Origin: Chara braunii
Taxonomy: Eukaryota; Streptophyta; Charophyceae; Charales; Characeae
Reading direction: 5' to 3'
DNA: 64,000 bases
Assembly (NCBI GenBank): GCA_003427395.1
Contig: BFEA01000115.1
Coordinates: 2,256,142-2,320,141 of the forward strand
Made by a program: the position numbers and the translations under genes. Below the pieces are notes generated by a model. The model saw only the letters and a program-made list of their open reading frames with translations. It was not told where the DNA came from and made no database searches. Positions 9,849 through 19,214 of the stretch are shown piece after piece. Positions within the stretch are counted from its first letter, which is position 1, and every line of letters starts with the position of its first letter.

Positions 9849-10412
9849 GTGAAGAAGGGCTATAGAGCAGCGCGTAAACCAGTTAGGATCGCCGACCAAA
9901 TCACCAAGCGCTGGGAGGACTTCAGGCACTTCCAGTGTTCCACATTCTCCCATATCCGACCGACCAGCCATAGAGCCCTTCAGTGGCAAATCATACGTAG
10001 GTGCCTGCCTACCCCGGATTGGAACCAGTTAGGATCGCCGACCAAATCACCAAGCGCTGGGAGAGAGACTCCCCGCTGGGGCTACAGGACTTCAGGCACT
10101 TCCAGTGGTCCACATTCTCCCATATCCGACCGACCAGCCATAGAGCCCTTCAGTGGCAAATCATACATAGGTGCCTGCCTACCCCGGATTGGATCACGTC
10201 ATGCACTGATCTGGAGGAAAAAGGGCTGCTGTCCCCACTGTGCTCTTACTGCTCCCACACACTTCCCAACGGAAGAGCTACCCTGGAGCACTGCCTGCTG
10301 GATTGCCCCCTGGTGCTCCAACTATGGAGGTGGTGGGATGCAGCATGGCACAACCTTACAGATCACCACCTCCTCTGGGAGGTGGGTTGCGTCACGTTGC
10401 CTTGTAGCCTAG
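9849..10412 (+). pseudogene. LINE D zf-RVT remnant
   Basis: The frame at 10001-10453 reads ALQWQIIHRCLPTPDW, then a CSYC pair, RATLEHCLLDC and LWRWWD, the full zf-RVT zinc-ligand pattern (CxxC ... HxxxxC) seen in sister copies. Upstream, the same coding stretch is present once more at 9880-10022 because of the tandem duplication, so the protein would read the HRCLPTPDW block twice. There is no start or RT, so it is not functional. Confidence 0.8.
9880..10196 (+). repeat. Direct tandem duplication inside LINE D
   Basis: Copy 1 (about 9880-10022) and copy 2 (about 10027-10195) both begin with GTTAGGATCGCCGACC and end with CCTACCCCGGATTGGA. Copy 2 carries roughly 25 extra bases after GCGCTGGGAG that copy 1 lacks. 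The single-base differences are few (for example TACGTAGG versus TACATAGG). Confidence 0.9.
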
Positions 10413-10662
10413 CATCTTGGGGCCGTGAGACAGGGCTTAGACCTGGTAGTTAAAACAGGACAGCTAAGTTTGGTTTCAGTGAGGTGAAAGCGTCACTTGG
10501 AACGTAGGGTTTGGTAGAAGTAAGGTGAGGAGTGGTTCATGAGCTCTCACATCTTCTTCGCAACTTCTGCTGAAATATTCCTCCCCCGGAGCTGGATAAT
10601 GGCTTCGGTAGTCTCAGAAGCATCATTAAATGCTCATCGTACTCTCATGTAATCGTATGATT

Positions 10663-10694
<32 letters not shown>

Positions 10695-10695
<1 letters not shown>

Positions 10696-11103
10696 TTGGT
10701 CTGTCTTCTGGTGTGCTGGGTCTCTGTTCTGCTTTTCATAGTATTCTGAGTAACTTTTCCTCAACCACAAACAACAGGGTTCATCAAGCAGATCAACGAG
10801 TAGTTAGTGACACGCCTGCTGCCAGTGACACATTAGCTAACGATAGCCTTCCAGTATAGCCTGTAGTCATACTGCTAACGAACTTAGCTGAAGTGAGTTA
10901 TAATAATCATAGCTTCGGTTATAATATAATAGCCAGCCTGCTTCAGTGTAATATAGTAGCTAGCCTGATTCACTGCTGCCGCTGATGATGATGGTGGGGA
11001 CAACGATTGAGTGAGACGTGGAGGAGGAAGTCGACAGCGATGTGATGCTGATGATGATGGATCGTTGATGATCAATAATGGTATGGTGATGGCTGTTGTT
11101 GTC
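10695..11103. other. Unassigned spacer
   Basis: No gene recognised. The TATAATAGCCAGCCTG... / TATAGTAGCTAGCCTG... stretch at about 10921-10970 is a short imperfect direct repeat. Confidence 0.4.
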
Positions 11104-11153
<50 letters not shown>

Positions 11154-11196
11154 CGACGACGACGACGACGACGACGACAACGACAACGACGACGAA

Positions 11197-11234
<38 letters not shown>

Positions 11235-11300
11235 CGATGATGATGACGATGACGATGACGATGATGATGATGATGATGATGATGATGACGATGATGCCGA
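11104..11300. repeat. GAT/GAC trinucleotide microsatellite
   Basis: Almost 200 bases of GAT units contain a GAC-rich block (about 11153-11195) and scattered GAC substitutions. Frames through it give poly-Asp, poly-Met, poly-Ser or poly-His and are not evidence of a gene. Confidence 0.95.
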
Positions 11301-12130
11301 CGAAGATGGACGACGATGATGACGACTATGAACAACAGAGTTGGCTGATGAGTGTGAACTGAAGGCAATCTCCCACTGCGACAAACAGAGCTGAGGAAGG
11401 GCAGCGTTGTCCTCTGAAGGTAGGTAGCTCGCTCGCTATTGGCTTTTACTAAGTCTTGGTCCATGGTGCATCCTTCAGCTGCAGTTCTTTTCACAAATGA
11501 TTGTCGAATAGAATCTGAGGGCTGAATGAACCTTCTCGTGGAATCATTGTGCGCCACCTCCAGCTTTTCCATCTTGCAGCTTCTCCACCTGTAGAATTCT
11601 GGCAGAATAGTGAGTCTGAGACCAACTGTTTGCCCTGGTGCTCCAGCCAGCTTTTCCGAACTTGTAAGAAAGGGTGTTGTCAGTGCTCCTACTCCTTTCC
11701 ACTGCAGCTTTCCGTACTGCTGCTCCACAGTAGACCAAGAGCATTTATTTATCTCGGTGTGAAGCTATACCACACACTGTGTGCTACCCTTTATGGCGTC
11801 ATGAACATTAGCTGCCACGTGTCAACCAACTCAGCTTCCTGTGTCTCGTCTTGGAACCTAGGCCTGGTTTGCAGCGCTCCGTCGCTTCAACTGCCAGTGG
11901 GTCCTCATGCTGCAGGCAGCCGGGTTGGCACACTGATTTGACACCCAGTAAGGCCCCACGTCATTCATGGGCAGGCAACGAGTCAGGAGCCCCCTCTAGG
12001 CCCTTATTACATTGTGGGTAGCAGGCTACCCCTCTGTCCAATAATCCGTCATGTGCCCTTCCAAAACTTGTCTGGGCGAATCCATGCTGACTGACCCTTT
12101 TTTTTTCCTGACACCAAAGGAAAAAAAAAC
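11301..12130. other. Unassigned, possibly transcribed region upstream of the convergent tail
   Basis: The frame at 11549-11941 (plus, 130 codons) has no recognisable motif. A short duplication is visible near 12090-12150: CATGCTGACTGACCCT and CATGCTGATTTACCCT on either side of a T run and an A run. Intronic sequence of a plus-strand gene is possible but unproven. Confidence 0.3.
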
Positions 12131-12609
12131 ATGCTGATTTACCCTGACCTCGACATGGGCTTCACTGTGGCTGCGGGTCGAGTAGTTCAAACTTTACAGC
12201 ATTCAACTGTGAAGACGACGAAAATGGTCGATGGACTCAGAGATCAATTAACCGGCTGCCGACAGATGGCAATAGCCGAAGAATGAAGTCGGAGGCAGGT
12301 GGAAATATTGACGAGATGTTGACGCTTGGCACCCCCGTCTATCGAAGCAGAGTGTTAAACTTTGCTCTCTGAAGGCCATTTGCATCCTGAGATATGGTCC
12401 GTAATGCAACTGCTGGAGCTGTTCAGCTAGCGTTCGACTATGAAGATCAAGAAGACGAAGAAGGACCCTCAAAGACGGCATTCAACCAGAGCAGGTGAGC
12501 ATATCTCAGATGGAATAGGCCGGCTGTCTTGCACAAAGCTCTGTTTTCCTTCTTTTCTTTTCTTTTCTTTTCTTTTCAGGCCAGACGAAGATGTACCATT
12601 CATCTGACA
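12131..12609 (+). other. Possible 3'-terminal exons of a small plus-strand gene
   Basis: A 51-codon frame from ATG 12131 to TGA 12284-12286 is open. Further on, the plus strand reads an acidic frame from ATG 12394 that stays open to a CAG|GTGAGC donor-like site at 12493/12494. An acceptor-like site with a (TTTC)n tract and TTTTCAG ends near 12579, and the frame then continues PDEDVPFI to a stop at about 12607. The implied intron would be about 86 bases. The stop would overlap the 3' end of the minus-strand OAS-TL CDS. No homology is recognised; the TTTC run may be only a microsatellite. Confidence 0.3.
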
Positions 12610-14441
12610 GGATCGAAAGACATCTTCTCGACTTCATCTCGAATTCCATCAAAAAGAGGGGAGGCCAAGTATCGCTCTCCGAAACTGGCTACGTGCGCGA
12701 CCACCAGCTTTCCCTTATTTTTCGGCCTCTTGGCGACAATTACTCCAGCTGCTATGGTCGCTCCTGATGAGATCCCAACCAGCAACCCCTCCTCCAGTGC
12801 AGTGGCTCTAGCCGTTTGTAACGCGGTCTGGGTTGACACAGGAATGATCTCATCCACCAAGGACATGTCGAGCTGCGGGGGCTTCACACCGATACCAATG
12901 CCCAAGATTTTATGTAGTCCCGGCTTCCGGCCGGAAAGCACAGCGCTCTCCTCGGGCTCCACAGCAATGATCTTGATGTCCTTGTTCATCTGTTTGAGAA
13001 ACCGTGCGACCCCAGTGATGGTCCCACCTGTCCCAACGCCACAGACGAAGTGGGTGATCTGGCCTTGGCTGTCTCTCCAGATCTCTGGCCCCGTGGTTTC
13101 GAAATGGGCCCTGACCAGAGCCGGATGGTCGAACTGCTTCACCATGAAGGATCCAGGGGTGGAGTTGGCAATCTCCTCAGCCACTTTCATGCAGCCCGGC
13201 ATACCTTTACTAGGGTCAGTAATGACAACCTCGGCGCCATAGGCAGCCAGCAAAGTGCGCCGGTCCATGTCCACAATTGCCGGCAAGACAATAACGACTT
13301 TATACCCCAAGGCGGCCCCCACAAAGGCCAGCGACACTGCCGTGTTCCCACTGGTCGCCTCGATGATTGTACTTGTTCCTGGGGTGATGGTCCCTTTGGC
13401 CTCGGCGTCTCTTATCATGGCCAGACATATCCGGTCCTTGACGGAACGAGCAGGCTGCAGAAAATCCACCTTCACTGCGAGTTTTGCTAGGCACCCCTCG
13501 GCAATGGGGTTCAAGTACACCATAGGGCTATTGCCCACCAAATCAGCAATGTTGTCCATGATGTTGAGCTTAACTTTGTCTACGGTCTTCCTCTCCGATT
13601 TGCCACCAGCAGATCCTTCTGCTCCATCCGGTAGCGGAACGTTCACGCCCGCTTTCGTAGAGGTGAAGCTCTTACCAGATCTCGCGGTCAGCCCGATTGT
13701 TGTTGTTGCAGTCGGTTGAGCAGGAACGAACTTCGCCACTGTCGAGTCAGGTTCCTCCTTGTCATTCGCTGCCGCTGCAGGTCTGGGAGAGGCTTTCCCT
13801 GTTGCAGCTGTTTGCTGCTCCCCGTCATCTCCGGGCTTGGTGGTCTCTTTCCCTTGTGCCTTGCCTCCACGAGCCGAGAGAGGACGATTCTTGTTTCCTC
13901 CTGCTGCTCCACCTCGCGCAGGGGAGGATGTTCTGCTGCCAGCCGCCTCATCTCCATTCCCAGGGTCTTTTGCTGTTGGTGTCTTCTTCCCGTCTCCGCT
14001 CCCAGGGTCCTTTGCTGTTGGAGTCTTCCTCCCGTCTCCGCTCCCATGGTCTTTTGGTGTTGGAGTCTTCTTCCCGTCTCCGCTCCCATGGTCTTTTGCT
14101 GTTGGAGTCTTCTTCCCATCTGGAGCAAACGAATGGCCACCCTTGCTTCCCCGCGATGGGGAAGGAGAGGACTTGTCTGCTCCGCTGGACGCACTTGGGC
14201 TTGCCGCGGGGCTACTGTTGACCTCACCCGTGCCATCACCCTTTACGGGCTTTTGCTGTCCGGGCTTCTTGCTATCACTCGATTTGTCCTCAGAAGAGGC
14301 AGATGAAGAGGCAGTGGGGCTGGAGACAGCCGCGGCCACATCTTGACCTTTAACTGACGACTTTCTCTTACCTTTGCCACCCTTCTGGTCGCCTTTCTGG
14401 TCCTCTGACACGGAAGCCTTGCTTTTCGATGACTTAAACAT
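12600..14441 (-). CDS. O-acetylserine(thiol)lyase-like protein with N-terminal extension
   Basis: The PLP-dependent fold-type II domain occupies residues about 288-613 of 613 and matches plant cysteine synthase throughout. Visible are the LVGNSPMVYL start, SVKDR with the Schiff-base lysine K335, the substrate loop EATSGNTA (361-368), the phosphate loop GTGGT (470-474), the KPGLHKILGIG segment (506-516) corresponding to the serine acetyltransferase-docking loop, and GISSGA (556-561) near the pyridine-nitrogen serine. The expected reaction is O-acetylserine plus sulfide to cysteine. Odd points are alanine where the family has glycine after TSGNT, and PAIVDMDRR where plants have a Met-Ser-Leu-Glu-Arg-Arg loop, so related beta-substitution activity is possible. 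Residues 1-287 are Lys/Ser/Pro/Gly/Ala-rich, probably disordered, with no clear plastid transit peptide. The CDS is a single exon; plant OAS-TL genes normally have many introns. M1 is the first ATG of the open frame; a shorter start at M295 cannot be excluded. Confidence 0.85.
   Translation of the reverse strand: MFKSSKSKASVSEDQKGDQKGGKGKRKSSVKGQDVAAAVSSPTASSSASSEDKSSDSKKPGQQKPVKGDGTGEVNSSPAASPSASSGADKSSPSPSRGSKGGHSFAPDGKKTPTAKDHGSGDGKKTPTPKDHGSGDGRKTPTAKDPGSGDGKKTPTAKDPGNGDEAAGSRTSSPARGGAAGGNKNRPLSARGGKAQGKETTKPGDDGEQQTAATGKASPRPAAAANDKEEPDSTVAKFVPAQPTATTTIGLTARSGKSFTSTKAGVNVPLPDGAEGSAGGKSERKTVDKVKLNIMDNIADLVGNSPMVYLNPIAEGCLAKLAVKVDFLQPARSVKDRICLAMIRDAEAKGTITPGTSTIIEATSGNTAVSLAFVGAALGYKVVIVLPAIVDMDRRTLLAAYGAEVVITDPSKGMPGCMKVAEEIANSTPGSFMVKQFDHPALVRAHFETTGPEIWRDSQGQITHFVCGVGTGGTITGVARFLKQMNKDIKIIAVEPEESAVLSGRKPGLHKILGIGIGVKPPQLDMSLVDEIIPVSTQTALQTARATALEEGLLVGISSGATIAAGVIVAKRPKNKGKLVVAHVASFGERYLASPLFDGIRDEVEKMSFDPVR
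13953..14120 (-). repeat. 4 x 14-residue tandem repeat in the OAS-TL extension
   Basis: Residues 108-163 are four units of DG(K/R)KTPT(A/P)KD(H/P)G(S/N)G, encoded by four 42-bp DNA repeats with few differences. The repeat is basic and phosphorylatable (TPT motifs). Its role is unknown. Confidence 0.9.
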
Positions 14442-15720
14442 TGCGCCCTTCTACGGGTCAGAAGGTGGTTTCCCAAAGGGCTCGTGGAAGTCTTGGCTTT
14501 CAGATGGAAAGCCCGCACACAACCTTTCTTAAGCTCCCGTTTGATGACGACTCGACGCTAGCAGCAACAGCTTACAACTATCCTCCCCGTTTTCTCAGCC
14601 GCTGTCATCAACATCCTGTGGGATACTCTTTTTTTCTTTGCCTTTTTTCTTCAATCTAGTGCTTCGCCTCGGTTTTCCGTGGATGAAGAAGACTCGTACG
14701 ATGACATAACTGATGACACCTCAAACCTCCCCTCGCCCCCGTGGTAATCCACTGTGGAGATAGCAAGGGCAAGCCCATCTCTGACCTTATTTTTGGGCAG
14801 ACACTTCTTCGGCGTGCAATCCTCAATGCTATCTATCACTCCAGCATGGCTCAGCCTAGGTTTCTGAACCCTGGGATAACTGCGATAGCAACAATGATCA
14901 TCTATAAACCCACAAGTAAGGATTCTAGTAAATGTCGTCACACGACTTGTCAGATGAACCTCTTACGATCTTAATTACAAGTGATTGAACCCAGCATTTT
15001 GTAGGCTAGTTGCAACTTGCTGGATTTCTGATGTGCATGCATGAGGAAGGGCACAATCGAAAGGTCATGTATCATGCGAGGGCAGTGGCACAATCGAAGC
15101 TACAAGTTCTATATTCGGAACATGATGGGCTTCGCTTCTAAACTCGAAGACTTTTATATTTTCAATGCAGCTGACTTGATTTGCGGTGTGTGCACCGGAA
15201 GGTCATGTATCATGTGAGGGTAAATATTCTGCGTACGGTGGGCATGACACCTGCAGTACCCGAAAGCGCTGGTCCTGGTTCCGACATCAAAGCCCGGAGG
15301 CATGAATGATCGCCAACCTCAGCATCCTGAAACCCTGCCGCCGACCACCACCATTGCCCTCATCGTCGTCATCGTCATCATCATCATATCATCATCATCA
15401 CCATCACCAGGGCTCCGGCATTGTTTTCATGGTTGTTGTCATTGCCACAACGATCACCAGAAAATCATCTAGAGAGCAGCAACTGTCATTGCTCATCACC
15501 CAGTGCCAGTTCTGAACACATACTGTGAGCGGATAAGACCCCAATTACCTGCGGCAGCAGCACTTCTGAAGCGATGTCTATAGAACCCGATGAGCTGACC
15601 TACAACAGTGCAGTCACTCCAGGTCTCCTCCTGTTTCCTCTCGCTTTCTCTGCTGTTCACACCTCTCTTTTTGTTTAACAATTCAAGGCCATTAATGACG
15701 GCGAAAATGCCCTCTTCTGA
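14442..15720. other. Intergenic region 5' of the OAS-TL gene
   Basis: No coding sequence is recognised. The stretch next to 14441 should hold the OAS-TL promoter and 5' UTR on the minus strand, but no clear TATA box stands out. A 22-base near-identical direct repeat (AAGGTCATGTATCATG(C/T)GAGGG) occurs at 15061 and 15199. A TCA/TCG trinucleotide tract lies at 15361-15412. Confidence 0.5.
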
Positions 15721-15948
15721 CTGAGGGTGTGGATGCCACAGCGTCCCTACAGCACTGGCTGGCTATGTTCTGCAAGATAACGCTAGAGCAACAACAGCCA
15801 CGGCAGAGAACCATTGATAAGAGCAATGGCAGATTAGCAGCATTGAAAGGTCAAGCAATGAACATTACCATTCCAATCACCACAACTAGCCCAAAACAAA
15901 ACGCCAAGAAAAAAAGCGCGAAGAAAAGTCCGAAATGGAAGACTCTTC

Positions 15949-15979
<31 letters not shown>

Positions 15980-16149
15980 GGTGGCAGTGTTGAGATATAG
16001 AGACAGGGTCGCTGGTGTACCTGGGTTTGGAATCCACTGGGCACAGACGGTGCGTGGCCGTGGGAATGGAGGGCCCTGCTGTGCGGGCACTGGCAAGCCC
16101 AGGTCTCAACGTTCACAACGAACCTCTTTACAATAGGAAGAAAAGTCGT
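15721..16149. other. Unassigned DNA with a 26-base A tract
   Basis: Poly(A) at 15951-15976 may end a plus-strand retroposon whose body (about 15720-15950) I do not recognise. After it, GTTGAGA near 15991 and TCTCAAC near 16103 frame about 120 bases with several G/C stems; no known RNA matches. Confidence 0.35.
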
Positions 16150-17035
16150 ACTCTGGGTCGCTTTGGTGGCGCAGGTGTACGCGGACTCTGGAGAAGGTGC
16201 ACACTGGGCAAGGGAAAACTCTGGAGACTGTCAAGGACCTCGTAGAGACCACAATCAGGGTCCAACGGAAAAAGACGGTGTAGAGGACTAAAGTCCTTAC
16301 TAGAAAGAGCGACATTGCTCGGCACATTCCGGAGTTTTGCATATTGGCTGGAAGGGGAAGGGGGGGGGAAGGATTGCAAGGGTTCAATGGGACAGCTGGC
16401 AGCTGGACAAGCATCAACGACTGGAAGACTTGCAGGACTACCGGCTGCTGTTCAACTACTGGACCAATGTCCCTGTTCACACCCCGCTCCCCCCGCCCTC
16501 AGATTTCCCAGATCTTTTCCCCCTCCCCAGGCACACCATGGTCGATTTGAGCTGGTACGGGCGGGAATACGAGGGTTCAGCCCAGTAGAGGCACGACAGG
16601 GGCGCAGATGGATGGTGATAGGGGAAGGGGATTCCATACGGCCACCGGTCGCCCCCTGGTGCACGGAACCCATCCCGCCTCCCCATCCGCCACCTACTTC
16701 GACCCTACCTGGCACAAGCTGGGCCTGGCGCTGGTTGAGGGCAGCTGTGGTATCTGTCTTCCATCTACCACTCCTGCGCAGTCAATCCCCTGGGACTCCA
16801 GGGCAATCAATGCTGGCAGGCACTAAACATTTCTATATGTCTTGACATTGAAAAAAAAAAAACAATGTTCAGGGACGCTGGACCCACTTTCCAGCAGGTG
16901 CTGCTTCCCACCAATAGATGGAGCGTCCCCGGCAGTGCTAGTGGTGCCTTCTCTTATCAGCACCCCTAGCATCCGCTCCAGTTGTTCTCTCTTAAAAAGG
17001 GGGGGGGGGGGGGGAGAAAAAAAAAGTATATCTAT
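16150..17035 (+). mobile_element. LINE N 3' fragment (ORF2 C-terminus plus 3' modules)
   Basis: The ORF2 tail is readable at about 16205-16590, followed by 3' UTR. The module GTCAATC-CCCTGG-GACT-CCAGGG-CAATCAATG lies at 16781-16812 and a short A run at 16851-16862. Then comes the core: stem 1 GCTGGA 16877-16882 with TCCAGC 16890-16895, and stem 2 GCTTC 16903-16907 with GGAGC 16920-16924. Its terminal hairpin (16936-16947 with 16960-16971, 11 of 12 pairs, loop ending CTCTTATCA) is followed by A- and G-rich sequence. Confidence 0.8.
16205..16590 (+). pseudogene. LINE N ORF2 C-terminal tail remnant
   Basis: Across two frames the text reads ARHIPEF..., a GWKGKGGGRIARVQWD block, then DYRLLFNYW and PPSDFPDLFPLP, matching the tail domain in LINEs G, H, I and L. 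A stop at about 16255 and a frameshift near 16340 break it. Confidence 0.7.
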
Positions 17036-17064
17036 ATCTATATCTATATATATAGATATATATC
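17026..17064. repeat. ATCTAT/TA simple repeat
   Basis: An AT-rich simple sequence (TATATCTATATC units) follows the A/G tail of LINE N. Confidence 0.85.
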
Positions 17065-17296
17065 CACAGGGTGATCAGCCCAGGTAATTCGAGATTATTA
17101 TGGAAGTTATTGTAGATTATACATGTCATGATCGTGACTTATTGAACCTCCTTATTGATCTTATGTTGTGACAGATATGTTGAGAGGTTTTAAGACTCTT
17201 GAAGTATCCTGAAATTGAGGGTCTCAACCCTGAGGCATCGTAATTGAGCCATGAATGTCAGCTATGATGATATTGACTTAGATTTCAACCAGGGAG

Positions 17297-17330
<34 letters not shown>

Positions 17331-17675
17331 AGCTATATTCTTCTCTCAATTTCACCTCACACTACCTACCTACCACTACTCCTAATTGTAGGCATGGGAG
17401 CTCCTTTTGGATGTGTATTGGGCGTGTCCAGCGGCAGCAGGATCTGAGCGGTCACTTCCACTTCCAGTTGGCCCGATCCTCCCGCATAGCTACGGGTTAC
17501 AGGGCGGCACAACTCGCCCCAGCGAGTTACCAGTGTTGACTGGCCATGGCCACTAGTCCTCCTCAGGCCACTGAAAGTGGCGGCAAGGGGAATAGAGCCC
17601 AGCACCTACGCGGTGCCGCTCAGGCATGAACCTACTGAACCAGCCGACCAAGATCTTGAAAAAATGTATAAATAG
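17065..17675. other. Unassigned spacer with 30-base A tract
   Basis: A poly(A) run lies at about 17297-17328. The flanking sequence has no gene or family that I recognise. Confidence 0.35.
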
Positions 17676-17832
17676 AACGCTGGACCCGGTTTCTAGCAGG
17701 TGCAGCTCCCCACCAATGGATCGGAGCCATCCACCCCGGGATACTTCCATCTCGAGGGTTCACTCACCACCCTTGGGATAGAGGTCACGCGCCCGGATGA
17801 TTGCAAAAAAAAAATAAAAAATAAAAAATTGG
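17676..17832 (+). mobile_element. SINE-like 3' module with long terminal hairpin and A-rich tail
   Basis: Stem 1 is GCTGGA 17679-17684 with TCTAGC 17692-17697 (one G-U), and stem 2 is GCTCC 17705-17709 with GGAGC 17723-17727. The terminal hairpin pairs 17743-17759 with 17769-17785: 16 of 17 positions pair, three of them as G-U. An A/T-rich tail follows at 17805-17829. Confidence 0.75.
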
Positions 17833-18561
17833 CCAAGTGCCAAAGAGTACTTAGATTAAAGGGTTTCCTACGAAGCTGTTTTTCCCATACTTTGAGGGCC
17901 TTCTCCCGAAACCATGGTGGGGTCTGGGACGCCTGGGTAACAGTATTTCGAGAAGTCGACATGTTCTCATGAGTTGAGGGGTCCCCGGAAGGGTGGCTCT
18001 CACGGGGACTTGGTGCACACGCCTCTGCTCGGAGGGCCATTGGATTTTGCCCACAGCTGAAGGGACATTTTTTGGACACAATGGACTGACCGGGACGACT
18101 CCTGCTCCCCCTGAAAAATTCCCTGCCTATCCATGTCACTGGGTTTCTTGGAAAGTTACGTACTGTCTCTACATCGTAGGGCCTGACACGTAGTGCTGCG
18201 CTCTGACCTGGGGTTTGCTCGGACCCGGCTCTCGTTTCGAAGGCTGGATATCTTGTATTTAACTACGTTTTCTGATCAGCTCTACCCTCGTGTCTCTGAT
18301 GAAGGCCAGCGCGCTCTTGGATGATTGGCCTCGAGCGTCACCACGACGTGTCGGGACCCTCATTTAGTATGCTTCAGCGGCTCATGTTCTCATGCACCCA
18401 GAAGCCAGCAGGCTGGAGTTCGGTTTGCAGGAATTCTCTGAGTTTGTCTCCCTCTCACTCCCTCTCCTCTCCCGCACCTTCCTTGCTTTGTCTCTCCCCG
18501 GTTCTCCGCGTCTCTCTCTCTCTCATCTCTATTCCTGTCTTTGTCCCTCCACCTTCTCTCC
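17833..18561. other. Unassigned spacer
   Basis: The 148-codon minus frame at 17693-18139 has no motif that I can name. I see nothing else supported. Confidence 0.35.
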
Positions 18562-18597
<36 letters not shown>

Positions 18598-18598
18598 N

Positions 18599-18660
<62 letters not shown>
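18562..18660. repeat. (CT)n microsatellite
   Basis: About 98 bases of CT dinucleotides with one N at 18598. Leu/Ser and Arg/Glu frames through it are artefacts. Confidence 0.95.
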
Positions 18661-18661
<1 letters not shown>

Positions 18662-19008
18662 CTAGTCAAATTATTTTCCCTGTCACTGTCTTTCCCTCTC
18701 GGCTTCTCTCTTCCATCCCATTCAACCGCTCCGACATCTGACACGGCCATTTCTAGGACTCTTAACTTCTTCCATCTCCATCTGCTGATCACTTTCTTTG
18801 CAAGAGGTCTTTTTTCATTTCCTTAGGTCCTTCTGACATAGTTTGATTTCTTTCATCTACCCAGTTCTTGGGAATGGCTGGTCTGGTCCTCCGACTCTGC
18901 TTGCTTTTGTACGATTGTCTGCTACCAGTATGGGTACCACGCCTGATTTACTTTGTTGTTGTGCATTTGGTTGTGGATGTTTTGGAGCTATTCATGATGA
19001 ATGCTCCT

Positions 19009-19160
19009 TATATCTTTTTTGAAAATCTGTCACTGGAGGTCGAGCTGAGCATTTATCCGATCCACTTGCCGCATATGCGATCTTATATCTTTTTTTGAAA
19101 TCTTTCAACTGGAGGTTGAGCTGAGCTTTTCTCCGATCCGCTTGCTGCATACGCGATCAA
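19009..19160. repeat. Two tandem units of about 75 bp
   Basis: Both units read TATATCTTTTTT, GAAA, CACTGGAGGT(C/T)GAGCTGAGC or close to it, then TCCGATCC(A/G)CTTGC(C/T)GCATA(T/C)GCGATC. The second starts at about 19084. Confidence 0.85.
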
Positions 19161-19214
19161 AGGCCGTGTTCTGACGGATGTAGCCTCCTTTTTCCTTTTT
19201 TCGTTTTTAAAATA

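Larger units (their letters stand above)
9795..10694 (+). mobile_element. LINE D fragment with internal duplication and poly(A)
   Basis: A truncated LINE carries zf-RVT coding sequence (9849-10380), then a GACGCTGG-family segment (10381-10453), 3' UTR, a GCCGAAG-type hairpin (CCGGAGC with GCTTCGG, 10586-10608) and a 28-base poly(A) (10667-10694). The 3' UTR differs from that of LINEs A, E, G, H, I and N, so this is a second LINE subfamily or a chimera with the short repeat family. Confidence 0.75.

Noticed and set aside
11011-11728. Poly-Asp, poly-Ser, poly-Met and poly-His open frames
   Set aside because: All are readings of the GAT/GAC microsatellite in different frames and strands; no unique coding sequence supports a gene.
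13050-14346. Long plus-strand and shifted minus-strand frames over the OAS-TL gene
   Set aside because: They are GC-rich shadows of the real CDS and its 42-bp repeat; none has a recognisable domain.
18290-18335. Hammerhead ribozyme core around CTGATGA
   Set aside because: The GAAA box and matching stems are missing.
18321-18826. Leu/Ser-rich and Arg/Glu-rich open frames
   Set aside because: They are translations of the (CT)n repeat.
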